From Streptomyces sulphureus DSM 40104 (lineage in GTDB: Bacteria > Actinomycetota > Actinomycetes > Streptomycetales > Streptomycetaceae): DNA of 64,000 nt. Below the pieces are notes generated by a model. The model searched no databases and had not been told where the DNA came from. It saw nothing but the letters and a program-made list of their open reading frames with translations. The stretch is from assembly GCF_000381025.1 (NCBI RefSeq), contig NZ_KB905821.1, positions 168,764 through 232,763 on the forward strand, written 5' to 3'. The position numbers were made by a program, and so were the translations under genes. Positions 29,441-39,246 of this stretch are shown in pieces; positions within the stretch are counted from its first letter, which is position 1; each line of letters starts with the position of its first letter.

Positions 29441-31770
29441 GTGCCCCGCGGCTGCACCGCGTCCGCGAGGTCGTCGAGCCCCTCGACGACGAGCTGCGCG
29501 GTGCGCAGCGCCACGGAGTGCGGGTGGGACTCGCGCGCCTCCCAGGACGCCAGCTCCGTGTGCACCGCGCTCCAGTCGAGCGGTTCGCTCTCCCGCACCG
29601 CCTGCGCCGCGGCCTCCACCGCCGGACGCAGCACCGCGGTGAACCCGGCGGCGCCCTCCTCCGAGGGCTTCGACGGCTTCCGTACCGTCCCCTCGGCCGA
29701 CTTGGCGACCGGCCCCTGGGCGTCCTCGGCCGCCCGCCCCGACGTCGTCGAGCGCCCCTCCGCCGGTACGTGCGCCTCCAGCAGCATCACCGCACGCCCC
29801 CAGGTCACGAGCGCGGACTGCGCCTGCGTCGCGGAGCGCTGCGAGATCCTGCCGCGGTCGCGCACGGGTTCGGCCTCCGCGCGCGCAACGGTCTGCTCCC
29901 ACTCCTGGCGCGCGGACCGCGCGTCGAGGAGGCTGTCGCGCACCTGACGGGGCCGGCGCTCCGTCGGGTACGCGAGCGCGTCGAAGACGGCGCACGCGTA
30001 ACTTCCCGTCGCGGCAAGCCAGTCGGCGAGGCGGTCGCGGAGGTGCGGCGTCTCCCACGCGGGGAAGAACGCATAGCTCAGCATCGCCAGCACCCCGCCG
30101 AAGGCCGTGAGCAGGACCCGCTCGGAGACGGTCTGCGACCACTCGTTGCCGGCGATCCCGAGCAGGAAGACGACGTAGGCGCTCACGCACGCCTGGGAGA
30201 GGGCGTACCCCGTGTGCATCAGCAGGTACATGCCCGCGACGAAGAGGACCGCGAGCCCCGCGCAGGCGTAAGGACCGGGGTTGAGGAGCGCCGTGATCGT
30301 CCCCGCGAGGCCGACGCCGACGAGGGTGCCGATGAACCGTCCGAACCCCCGCTCGTACGTACGCGAGAAGTCGGGGCGGAGCACCATCACCGCGGTGAGC
30401 GGCGCCCAGTAGCCGTGGACGGGCGGGAGCGCGGCGCCGATCAGGTAGCCGGCGGAGGCGACCCCGGAGACGCGCAGCGCGTGCCGGAAGATCTGGGACG
30501 AGAAGTTCAGCTCGCGCCTGATCGTCCGCGCGACGACCGGGATTCTGCCGCCGATCGACGTCCGCGGCAGGTGGCGCTCCCGCGCGCTCTGCTCCTCTCT
30601 TCGGCCCCCGACGGCCGGGAGTTCGGCGGACTCGTCGGCCGCGTAGTTGCGCCACTCGTCCTCCAGGCGGCCCCCCTCGCGCGGCTCGGGCGTTTCGGCG
30701 TCGCGCGGTCCGGGGCCCTCGGGCGCCGTGTACCAGGTGACCCGCGGCAGCAGCGCGGGGCGCGTCACCTCGACCGGCTCCTGCGCCGCCTCGACCGCGT
30801 CGTCGGTGAGCGCGGCGAGCCGTATCGCGGCGCGCTCGGCGGGACCCGTGAGCACCTCGTCGTCCTCGGGCGTGCGCAGCACTTGGAGCGCTTCGGCGGG
30901 GACACGGATGCGTTCGCTGCGGCGGATGGCGCGGGCCGTGGCGTCGAGGACGGTGGCGGCGGCGCTGAGGAGTTCGCGCACCCGGTCGCGCTCCGGGCCC
31001 TCGTCGGGTACGCCGCCAACGACCGGGTCGGCGAGGGAGGCGAGGACGGGGCGGAAGCGCTCGGCGAGCGCCCGGTAGCCGTGGAGTTGGCGTGGGCGGC
31101 GGCGGGCCTGCCGGGCCGTCACGGCTGCGGCGTTGCGTGCCTCGATGAGGGGTTCGGGGTCGAAGGGGGCGATGGGGTCGTGGCGGAGCCTGCGGGCGTA
31201 GTCGGCGACGCCGGCGAGCGCGTCGGCGAGCGCGTCGCGGCGCTCGGCCCACGGCCGCAGCGGAAAGAGGACGATCAGCAGCGCCTGCACCACACCGCCC
31301 ATCGCGATCAGCGCAGCATGGAAGAGCGCCCCCATGACGCTCGTCGGCAGGGTGACCGCCACCAGCATCACGCCGACGGTGAGCGCGGCGACGACACCCG
31401 CCGTCGGCCCCGCGGCCCACGCCATCCCCGCGCCGAACGCCCAGACGGCGACGAGCAGGACGAACGCCTCCGGGTACCCGACGAGCAGATACCCGAGGAA
31501 CGTCGAGACGGCGAGCCCCCCGGCGGCCGAGAGCGCGAGGATCGGCCGCGGCCGCCAACTGCGCTGGAACGTCGCCACCCCGGAGGCAAAGGCCCCGAAG
31601 GCGGAGGAGACGGCGAGCTTCGGGTCACCGAAGACGAGCAGCAGCCCGACGACGACGGCCACCCCGCACGCGCCGCGAATCGCGATATACGGCGTCAGCG
31701 AGCTGCGCTCCACACTCAGTCCGGACCGCGCAGTGCCCGCGATCGCACGGAGCCACGGCGTCACCTTCAT
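29437..31770 (-). CDS. FUSC-family membrane protein (YccS/aromatic acid exporter-like)
   Basis: A 777-residue inner-membrane protein with the duplicated architecture of the fusaric-acid-resistance family: a first bundle of about six hydrophobic segments (residues 30-180), a cytoplasmic helical region, a second bundle (about 430-580, starting SGVASAGYLIGAALPP and including PLTAVMVLRPDFSRTYERG), then a long soluble tail. PDFSRTYERGFGRFIGT is the typical FUSC motif. Such proteins are thought to export aromatic or weak acids. ATG 31770 is used; the frame is open further upstream but reads Arg/Ala-rich noise. The tail from about 650 is unusually Ala/Glu-rich. Confidence 0.9.
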   Translation of the reverse strand: MKVTPWLRAIAGTARSGLSVERSSLTPYIAIRGACGVAVVVGLLLVFGDPKLAVSSAFGAFASGVATFQRSWRPRPILALSAAGGLAVSTFLGYLLVGYPEAFVLLVAVWAFGAGMAWAAGPTAGVVAALTVGVMLVAVTLPTSVMGALFHAALIAMGGVVQALLIVLFPLRPWAERRDALADALAGVADYARRLRHDPIAPFDPEPLIEARNAAAVTARQARRRPRQLHGYRALAERFRPVLASLADPVVGGVPDEGPERDRVRELLSAAATVLDATARAIRRSERIRVPAEALQVLRTPEDDEVLTGPAERAAIRLAALTDDAVEAAQEPVEVTRPALLPRVTWYTAPEGPGPRDAETPEPREGGRLEDEWRNYAADESAELPAVGGRREEQSARERHLPRTSIGGRIPVVARTIRRELNFSSQIFRHALRVSGVASAGYLIGAALPPVHGYWAPLTAVMVLRPDFSRTYERGFGRFIGTLVGVGLAGTITALLNPGPYACAGLAVLFVAGMYLLMHTGYALSQACVSAYVVFLLGIAGNEWSQTVSERVLLTAFGGVLAMLSYAFFPAWETPHLRDRLADWLAATGSYACAVFDALAYPTERRPRQVRDSLLDARSARQEWEQTVARAEAEPVRDRGRISQRSATQAQSALVTWGRAVMLLEAHVPAEGRSTTSGRAAEDAQGPVAKSAEGTVRKPSKPSEEGAAGFTAVLRPAVEAAAQAVRESEPLDWSAVHTELASWEARESHPHSVALRTAQLVVEGLDDLADAVQPRGT

Positions 31771-32210
31771 GCCCCGAGAATAGGCAGACGACCAGGTCCT
31801 CCGGGGCAGCGGCCCGCACCGGGGGCCGTACTGCCGGATGGCGTCCGGAGCACAAACGCCTACGGGGCCGGGCACGGCGCCCGCAGTTCGGGCGGACGCT
31901 GCCGCGCGGCAGGGCACACGTGTGCCTGAGCGGTCCCGGGCGCGGGTCCTGGCTACGCGGTGCCTGGCGGTTACCGACGTGTGCGGTGCCTGGCGGTTAC
32001 CGACGTGTGGGGCCGTGTCCCGCCGCCGAAGTCAAGGGCGTGGCGTCCGTTCGTCAGAGGCTGCGGACGGGCGCCGTGTTCGCGACTACCGGCACGGGCA
32101 CCGCCGGGGACCGGTTGTCGTCCCCTGCCCTGACTCTTTCAGGGCTCGCCCTCAATACGGCTCGTTCCTGGAGGTACACGCTGTAATCGACACATGTGAG
32201 GAAACCGCAG
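31771..32210. other. Intergenic region with a tandem duplication
   Basis: About 440 bases between the FUSC start and the presumed immunity gene. No gene recognised; the only structure seen is the 26-bp direct repeat at 31957-32008. Confidence 0.5.
31957..32008. repeat. 26-bp tandem direct repeat, two copies
   Basis: The 26-base unit (31957-31982, core CCTGGCGGTTACCGACGTGT) is repeated exactly at 31983-32008 with no spacer. It is non-coding, close to the boundary of the toxin locus, and probably a recent slippage event. Confidence 0.9.
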
Positions 32211-32597
32211 TCAGTACACTGCCACTCGCAGGGGCTCGCCAGCCAACACCTCGACGGTCTCCTCCCTGTAACGGATTCGCTTCCCTACAATTTCGCCCAC
32301 CTCGTTCGAGACGTCATCGACGGCGAGGCACATCCCTAGAAGTGGTCTCCCCTCAACGGGAAGTCCGTCCACCGCCCAATTCTCCGGCGGATAACACCAT
32401 GACGGAATCTCAGAGTCTGAACATCTGTCCACCATGAGAGTCCAGTCTGTTGCCGAACTGTAAAAGATTCTTCCACCTCCTTCCAGGGATACGCAGACGG
32501 CTTCCAGACTCGCATCCGAGGAAACACCTTCGTGGTGGTAGTAAAGTCCCTGCAAGGATTCGGTCCGGTGCTGTAGCAGCACCTCAGAAGAAGTCAC
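32211..32597 (-). CDS. Presumed immunity protein of the RHS toxin
   Basis: A 128-residue acidic soluble protein with no recognised domain, encoded 6 bases after the RHS toxin gene on the same strand. Position, small size, acidity (many Asp and Glu, for example SCYPP-rich middle and ETVEVLAGEPLRVAVY at the end) and distinctly lower GC than the flanks are the usual marks of an immunity gene that travels with a toxin tip. GTG 32597 is taken as the start; an ATG overlapping the toxin stop (32604) opens only six codons. Expected role: binds and blocks the C-terminal toxin domain in the producing cell. Confidence 0.7.
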   Translation of the reverse strand: MTSSEVLLQHRTESLQGLYYHHEGVSSDASLEAVCVSLEGGGRIFYSSATDWTLMVDRCSDSEIPSWCYPPENWAVDGLPVEGRPLLGMCLAVDDVSNEVGEIVGKRIRYREETVEVLAGEPLRVAVY

Positions 32598-32603
32598 GTT
32601 TCA

Positions 32604-35600
32604 TCACTTCCGGGTGTGGATTACTTTGGCCTCAGCGAACCAGCCACGGGGAGTCTCCTGCGGAAACATGGTAACGAACTCTCCATCCGGCCTTGTTACC
32701 ATCAGGTCGCCCCCCTTCCGGAAGAACAGGTAATCCGCTCCTCCGCCTCCGTCTGGATTCCATGCACCTTGCCGTACTTCGTCGGGTGATCCATGGACCG
32801 CATGCATGCGACTCCTGAACCACTCTCTGCTCGCAGAGTCACCGGGGTCCAAGCCGTAGTCTTGTGCATGCTTACCCCATTTTTTACCGAATTGTTTTTC
32901 GTTGATGGATACATCGGGTTGATTCCCGTTCCCGCCGCCGGGACCGCACCCTTTGAGTCCGAACGGATCCAACCACAGGTGAGGATTTTTAACGTAGGCG
33001 TGTTCGTTCATTCCCCCTGTTAGACCCAGTGGGTCGGGAGAGATGTACCCTGCACTTTCCGGGTCATAATATCGGTAATAGTTGTAGACAAGCCCTGTTT
33101 CCGTGTCTGCGTATTGCCCGGGGAAGCGGAGTTGGCAAGTGGCGTTGTCCTCTCGGAGAAAGAGGTCTGTCCCCCAAAGGCTGGTCCGACATTGCCACCT
33201 CACTTCTCCGTTCACAGTTACGATTTCGGTGGGGGCGCCTACGAGATCTGTTTGCACAGCACAGAACTGCGGTCGTCCTGCGATGGGTTCGAGTTTTTCG
33301 AGAAGCGACGCGCCCGACTCGCGGGCCAGTTGCGTGTGGTCGGTCTGGACAAGCGGCCGGTGGGTGCCGGGTTCGTAGTCCCAGGTGGTGACCGTGCCCT
33401 GGGTAGTGCACTGTTCCGCGAGCCGTGTCCCGTCCCATGCGAACGTCAACGTGTCGCCGTCGGGCCCGGTCTTGGAGATGCGCCGTCCGAGGGGGTCGTA
33501 CGCGTACGTCCAGGTTCCGTCGGGTGTCTCGGCGGTCCGGAGGCGGTCTTCGGCGTTCCAGGTGTAAGTCCACTGTTTGCGTTGGCCGTTGAGGAGTCGC
33601 CGGGTGGTGGTGGTGCGGCGTCCTGCGGTGTCGTGGGTGTAGTGGGTGTGGCCGGCGCGGTGGATGAGGGTGCCGGTGAGGTGGCGGTCGCCGGGGGAGG
33701 GGTGGTCGGGGGCTTCGGCGTGGGATTGGTTGCCTGCGGGGTCGTAGGTGTAGGTCTCGCGCCAGCCGGTGGCTTGGACCTGGGTTATTCGGCCCATGGG
33801 GTCGAGGGTGAAGTGGCGGGTGCCGGCGGTGAGTTCGCGGATGTGGGTGAGGTGGCCGTCGGGGCGGTAGGTGTAGGCGCGGTGTTGGAGGAGTTGGTCG
33901 CCGGTGCGGGCGGTTTGGGTGGTGAGGCGGTCGGCGGTGTCCCAGGTGTGGGTGAACAGGACGTCGCCCATGCGGCGTTCGACCTCGCGGCCGGCCGCGT
34001 CGTGGGTGAAGGACAGGGCGCCGTGGTCGTTGGCGAGGTGGGTGTGGCGGCCCTCGGCGTCGTAGGTCCAGTGGGAGGTGAGGCCGGAGGGGGTGGTGCG
34101 GGTGAGTGTTCGGCCGAGGGCGTCGTAGGTGTAGGAGGTGGTGCGGCCGTTGGTCGTCTCCGTCAGCACGCGGCCCAACACGTCGCGCTCATAGTGGAGT
34201 TCGGCGTCCGGGTTGGTGGCGGAGGTGAGCGCGCCTGCGGCGTCGTAGGTGAAGGTGGTGCGCTCATCGGTGGAGGCGTCGAGTTGCTCGACGATGCGGC
34301 CCAAGGCGTCGCGGGTGTAGTGGAGGGTCTGGCCTTCGGCGTTGGTGCGGGTGAGGAGTTGGCCTGCCGCGTCGAGTGCGTACGTCAACGTGGCGCCGTT
34401 GAAGTCCGACTCGGCTGTGAGGCGTCCGGCGGCGTCGTAGGTGTAGTCCCAGTGCAGGCCCTGGGGGTTGGTCACCCGCGTCAGGCGCAGTTCGGTGTCG
34501 TGGGTGAAGGTGTACTCGGCGCCGTCGGGATCGGTGCGCGTCGCCGGAACGTCGAACGGTCCAGGGGTGTGGCGGGTGGTGTTGCCGGCTGCGTCGGTGT
34601 GGCTGAGGAGGTTGCCCTCGCCGTCCCAACTCCACCGCTCCTGGCCTCCTTCGGCGTCCTCGCGCCACAGTGGTCTGCCTTCGACCGTCCACGCCATCCG
34701 TGTGGTGTGTCCCAGTGGGTCGGTGACCTGTGTGACCCGCCCGAACGCATCCCGCTCCACCGCCGTCACGTGTCCGAGAGCGTCGGTGATGCTGACCGGC
34801 AGGCCGGCCGTGTTGTTCTCGACGGTGCGGGTGCGGCCCAACGCGTCGGTGACGGCGACGAGGTGGCCGCCCGTGTCGTAGGTGTGGGTGGTGGAGGCGC
34901 CGGCGGGGTCCGTTGTCGCCGTGAGGTTGCCGGCCGGGTCGTAGGTGTGCGTCCAGCGCGCGCCGGACGGGCCGGTCACCGTCAACGGTTGGTGGAGCGC
35001 GTTGTACGTCGCCTTCGCTTCGGAGCCGTCGGGCAGGGTGACGCGGACGAGATCGCCGTTCTCGTCGTACTCGTAGCGCGTCGTGCGGCCCAACGGGTCG
35101 GTGACGGCGAGTGGTTCGGTACCGCGGTCGTTCCACCGGGTGCGGGTGGTGTTCCCCAACGGGTCTGTGCGGGCGGTCAGTTGACCGTGGTCGTTGTATA
35201 CGCAGACCGTGGTCTCGCCGTGCGAGTCGGTGTACGTCGTCGTGCGTGCGGAGTCGTCATAGGTGAAGTGGCCCGTGAAGATGCCGTCGATGCCGGACGT
35301 GCGGACCACGCGGCCACGTTCGTCGTACTCGTAGCTGAACCAGGTGCCGTTGCGGTCCGTCCAGGAGAGCATCCGGCCGGCGGCGTCGTAGGTGAACCGC
35401 AGCGGTCTGCCGCTGGAGTTGGTGACCTCGGCGAGGTGCCCGGCCTCGTCGTATCCGTAGCGGACGAGCAGCTTGCCGGTCTGCCGGCCCGCGGGCCACT
35501 CGCCGTAGGCCGTGCCCTCGTCCAACAGCCTCAGCGCGGTGACGCGTTGACCCTCCGTCTCGACCGCGACGGTGTATCCGCCGGAGTGGCACAGGGCCGT

Positions 35601-36818
35601 GGGCGCGCCGTTCGCGGTGCGCACCACCTCGATGCGCTCGCCGTTGCGGTCCTGCCAGGAGTCGATCGGCAACCGCACCGTCGCGTCCGCGTCCGTCGGC
35701 CGTGCATGGGTGAACGTGCGCACCACGCCGGTGTCCGGGTCCCTGATCCAGAATTCGCCGTCGGGTTTTCCGTCCCACTCCAACGGCCAGCGCGGTCCGC
35801 TCACCGGCAATGTGGCCACTCCCGGCTCGGGCACCGGATACACCAACCGCATCCCGTCCGCGGCTGCGAAGACCGCACCCTGATCGTCGAGTTGTACCTG
35901 CTCGTCCACAGTCGACACCCAGGTGGGCCCGAAACACACCCCTGCCCGGTAGGAAGAGAGATAGGTGCGGGAGAAGACCAGAGGAAACGCCCCGGGGAGT
36001 TCCAGGTCCGTCTGCTCCATGAACATCGCGCCGGTCGCCACATCGACCGGTTCCCCCTCGGACGGCCTCTTACCGGGCTGGCGGTGGAAGAAATCCCCGA
36101 GCAGGTTCGGACGCACCGCGGGCACGATGGTCTGGTGCGGCACCATCGTCTCCGGACCGCCGATCGCACCGTGGACGGCACCCGCCTGAGCGGCACGCTT
36201 GACGTCGTCCAAGCTCAGTGACGGTTGCTTGCCCAACGCCACCCGCATCGGCTGGGCCACCGCCAACTCCAACGTGGCATTCGCGATCGCTCCGATCGCG
36301 GCGTTCATCAAAGCCCCGGACAGAATCCTGACCGCGGATGCGGCAATACTTTTCCCGAGCCTCTCACTGAGCTCAATGATCGAATGCGCGACCTTCCCAC
36401 CACCGACCGCCATCGAGATCCCGCCGGTCTCCGGAGCGAGAGCCATACAGGTCGCCAGCAGGGCGAGATTGCCCACGATTTCGGAGCGAATCTGCGCCTT
36501 GACGTCGTCGATCTGATCCGCCAAGCCATCCAGCGACTTGGCCATCTCCCGCGCGGCACGCTCCAACTCGGGCAACCAACCATGCTCGCCCGAGCGGACG
36601 TACTGAGCCCAGAACAGCTCGAACTGGTCCGCAGCCTCACCGCTGTTGACCGAGGTGATCCGGTGGGCCGAGTGGTTGGTCTCGTGCCAGATGTCGTCCA
36701 CATGCCCGGCAAAGGTCCGCCATGCCGTCGCCGCCTGGCGCAACTTCCCCGAATCGCCGTCCGGCCAGACCAGGCCCGCACTCTCCAACCAGGACAGAAC
36801 CTCGTCCAAGACACCCAT
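32604..36818 (-). CDS. RHS-repeat polymorphic toxin with N-terminal WXG100-like domain
   Basis: A 1404-residue contact-dependent toxin. Order of parts: a WXG100-like helical domain (1-110) that marks type VII export; two hydrophobic stretches (about 125-215); the RHS entry domain (EPVDVATGAMFMEQTDLELP near 250); about 900 residues of YD/RHS repeats such as YTYDAAGRLT forming the shell; the core motif RFPGQYADTETGLVYNYYRY with the boundary DPFGLK near 1289; then a 115-residue toxin tip (32604-32951). The tip (FGKKWGKHAQDYGLDPGD, DYLFFRKGGDLMVTRPDG) resembles BECR-fold RNase toxins, which is a guess. ATG 36818 overlaps the upstream stop as TGATG; an in-frame ATG at 36848 overlaps the upstream gene by 31 bases. 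Confidence 0.92.
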   Translation of the reverse strand: MGVLDEVLSWLESAGLVWPDGDSGKLRQAATAWRTFAGHVDDIWHETNHSAHRITSVNSGEAADQFELFWAQYVRSGEHGWLPELERAAREMAKSLDGLADQIDDVKAQIRSEIVGNLALLATCMALAPETGGISMAVGGGKVAHSIIELSERLGKSIAASAVRILSGALMNAAIGAIANATLELAVAQPMRVALGKQPSLSLDDVKRAAQAGAVHGAIGGPETMVPHQTIVPAVRPNLLGDFFHRQPGKRPSEGEPVDVATGAMFMEQTDLELPGAFPLVFSRTYLSSYRAGVCFGPTWVSTVDEQVQLDDQGAVFAAADGMRLVYPVPEPGVATLPVSGPRWPLEWDGKPDGEFWIRDPDTGVVRTFTHARPTDADATVRLPIDSWQDRNGERIEVVRTANGAPTALCHSGGYTVAVETEGQRVTALRLLDEGTAYGEWPAGRQTGKLLVRYGYDEAGHLAEVTNSSGRPLRFTYDAAGRMLSWTDRNGTWFSYEYDERGRVVRTSGIDGIFTGHFTYDDSARTTTYTDSHGETTVCVYNDHGQLTARTDPLGNTTRTRWNDRGTEPLAVTDPLGRTTRYEYDENGDLVRVTLPDGSEAKATYNALHQPLTVTGPSGARWTHTYDPAGNLTATTDPAGASTTHTYDTGGHLVAVTDALGRTRTVENNTAGLPVSITDALGHVTAVERDAFGRVTQVTDPLGHTTRMAWTVEGRPLWREDAEGGQERWSWDGEGNLLSHTDAAGNTTRHTPGPFDVPATRTDPDGAEYTFTHDTELRLTRVTNPQGLHWDYTYDAAGRLTAESDFNGATLTYALDAAGQLLTRTNAEGQTLHYTRDALGRIVEQLDASTDERTTFTYDAAGALTSATNPDAELHYERDVLGRVLTETTNGRTTSYTYDALGRTLTRTTPSGLTSHWTYDAEGRHTHLANDHGALSFTHDAAGREVERRMGDVLFTHTWDTADRLTTQTARTGDQLLQHRAYTYRPDGHLTHIRELTAGTRHFTLDPMGRITQVQATGWRETYTYDPAGNQSHAEAPDHPSPGDRHLTGTLIHRAGHTHYTHDTAGRRTTTTRRLLNGQRKQWTYTWNAEDRLRTAETPDGTWTYAYDPLGRRISKTGPDGDTLTFAWDGTRLAEQCTTQGTVTTWDYEPGTHRPLVQTDHTQLARESGASLLEKLEPIAGRPQFCAVQTDLVGAPTEIVTVNGEVRWQCRTSLWGTDLFLREDNATCQLRFPGQYADTETGLVYNYYRYYDPESAGYISPDPLGLTGGMNEHAYVKNPHLWLDPFGLKGCGPGGGNGNQPDVSINEKQFGKKWGKHAQDYGLDPGDSASREWFRSRMHAVHGSPDEVRQGAWNPDGGGGADYLFFRKGGDLMVTRPDGEFVTMFPQETPRGWFAEAKVIHTRK

Positions 36819-37255
36819 CAGTCCGACTCCCGGTCGGACTTCTTCCATTCCTTCAGGTCGTTCTCGTCCACGGGCACGTCCTGGAATATGCCCTTCACAA
36901 GGTCGTCGTTGTCCAGGTGGCCGTCCTTCATGTCGTCCAGAGCCTCATGGATACTCACCAGCCCCAGCACCAGGACACCAGCCGCCGCCTCGATCTTCTT
37001 CTGTTGCGGCACGTACCGGTCCTCGAAGTCGCGCCCGGTGTGGTCCGAGCCCCACGGCTTCCCCAGACCGTCCAACGTCTCCACGAGATCCGACAAGGCG
37101 GTACTCAGCTTCTTCCCCTTCGCCCCGAAAACCGGCGCCGCCAGCCTCAACTCCGGCACCGAGATACCGAGAACCTCACCGCCCTTGCCCGCCCCGGCAC
37201 CGTAATCCGAGGTCGTCTCCTGATTGAGCCGCATGTGCGTGGAGTCGTCCGACAT
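36818..37255 (-). CDS. WXG100/ESX-like partner protein of the RHS toxin
   Basis: A 145-residue, mostly helical protein with a Trp-Gly pair in the middle (GKPWGSDHTGRDFEDRYVP). It is typical of small proteins encoded before actinobacterial type VII effectors, which pair with the effector's N-terminal helical domain for export. A conserved-looking helix, KKIEAAAGVLVLGLVSIHEA, follows. There is no signal peptide. Its stop overlaps the toxin start as TGATG, so the two are translationally coupled. The ribosome site is GAGGGGACGGG before ATG 37255. No ESX machinery gene lies in the window, so export must depend on a system elsewhere. Confidence 0.78.
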   Translation of the reverse strand: MSDDSTHMRLNQETTSDYGAGAGKGGEVLGISVPELRLAAPVFGAKGKKLSTALSDLVETLDGLGKPWGSDHTGRDFEDRYVPQQKKIEAAAGVLVLGLVSIHEALDDMKDGHLDNDDLVKGIFQDVPVDENDLKEWKKSDRESD

Positions 37256-37679
37256 CCCGTCCCCTCACGATCGGAAGCGATCACGCGTCGGCGCCAAGAC
37301 CGGCACACCCGCGGAGGGGCAACGGTTCGCAGGACACGAAGTGTTCGGCGCCCCCGAAAGAGTAGTCGGCGCACCGCCGCTTGTGACGCGCACAGCTCAA
37401 CTCGCCCCGGCATCCCAGGCATCGTCCCGGTATGTGACCACGGGCCCCGTCGTGACTCCCTCGGCGAGCGGGTGGTCCGCGTTCGGCTCGCGCGTGCAGC
37501 ACCCGACCGTGACGTCCCGACCAAGCGGAGACGCACGAGAACGAACCCTCGCTCCGGCGCACAGAGGCGGCCCGGGTCTCCGACCCGCTTGCTCAACCAG
37601 CCCTATCCCGGGCGCCTCCATGGCGTGCGCAGGATGAGCAATCCCACGCAACACGACCGCCGTTCGATGCCCGGTACCG
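37256..37679. other. Intergenic region without an intact gene
   Basis: About 420 bases between the toxin operon promoter side and the end of mmsA. A minus-strand frame ending at 37397 reads DVTVGCCTREPNADHPLAEG and VVTYRDDAWDAGAS, which looks faintly like coding remnant, but I could not name a family. Confidence 0.4.
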
Positions 37680-39176
<1,497 letters not shown>

Positions 39177-39246
39177 CCATCTCTCCTTGCGGTGGGGCGG
39201 GTTGCCGTACGGCGGTGGCCGTACGCCGAAGGGAAGGCGTGCCCCG

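Noticed and set aside
37147..37637. Overlapping frames of 137-149 aa between mmsA and the WXG100-like gene
   Set aside because: No ribosome sites or family resemblance; one overlaps the WXG100-like gene antisense or out of frame.
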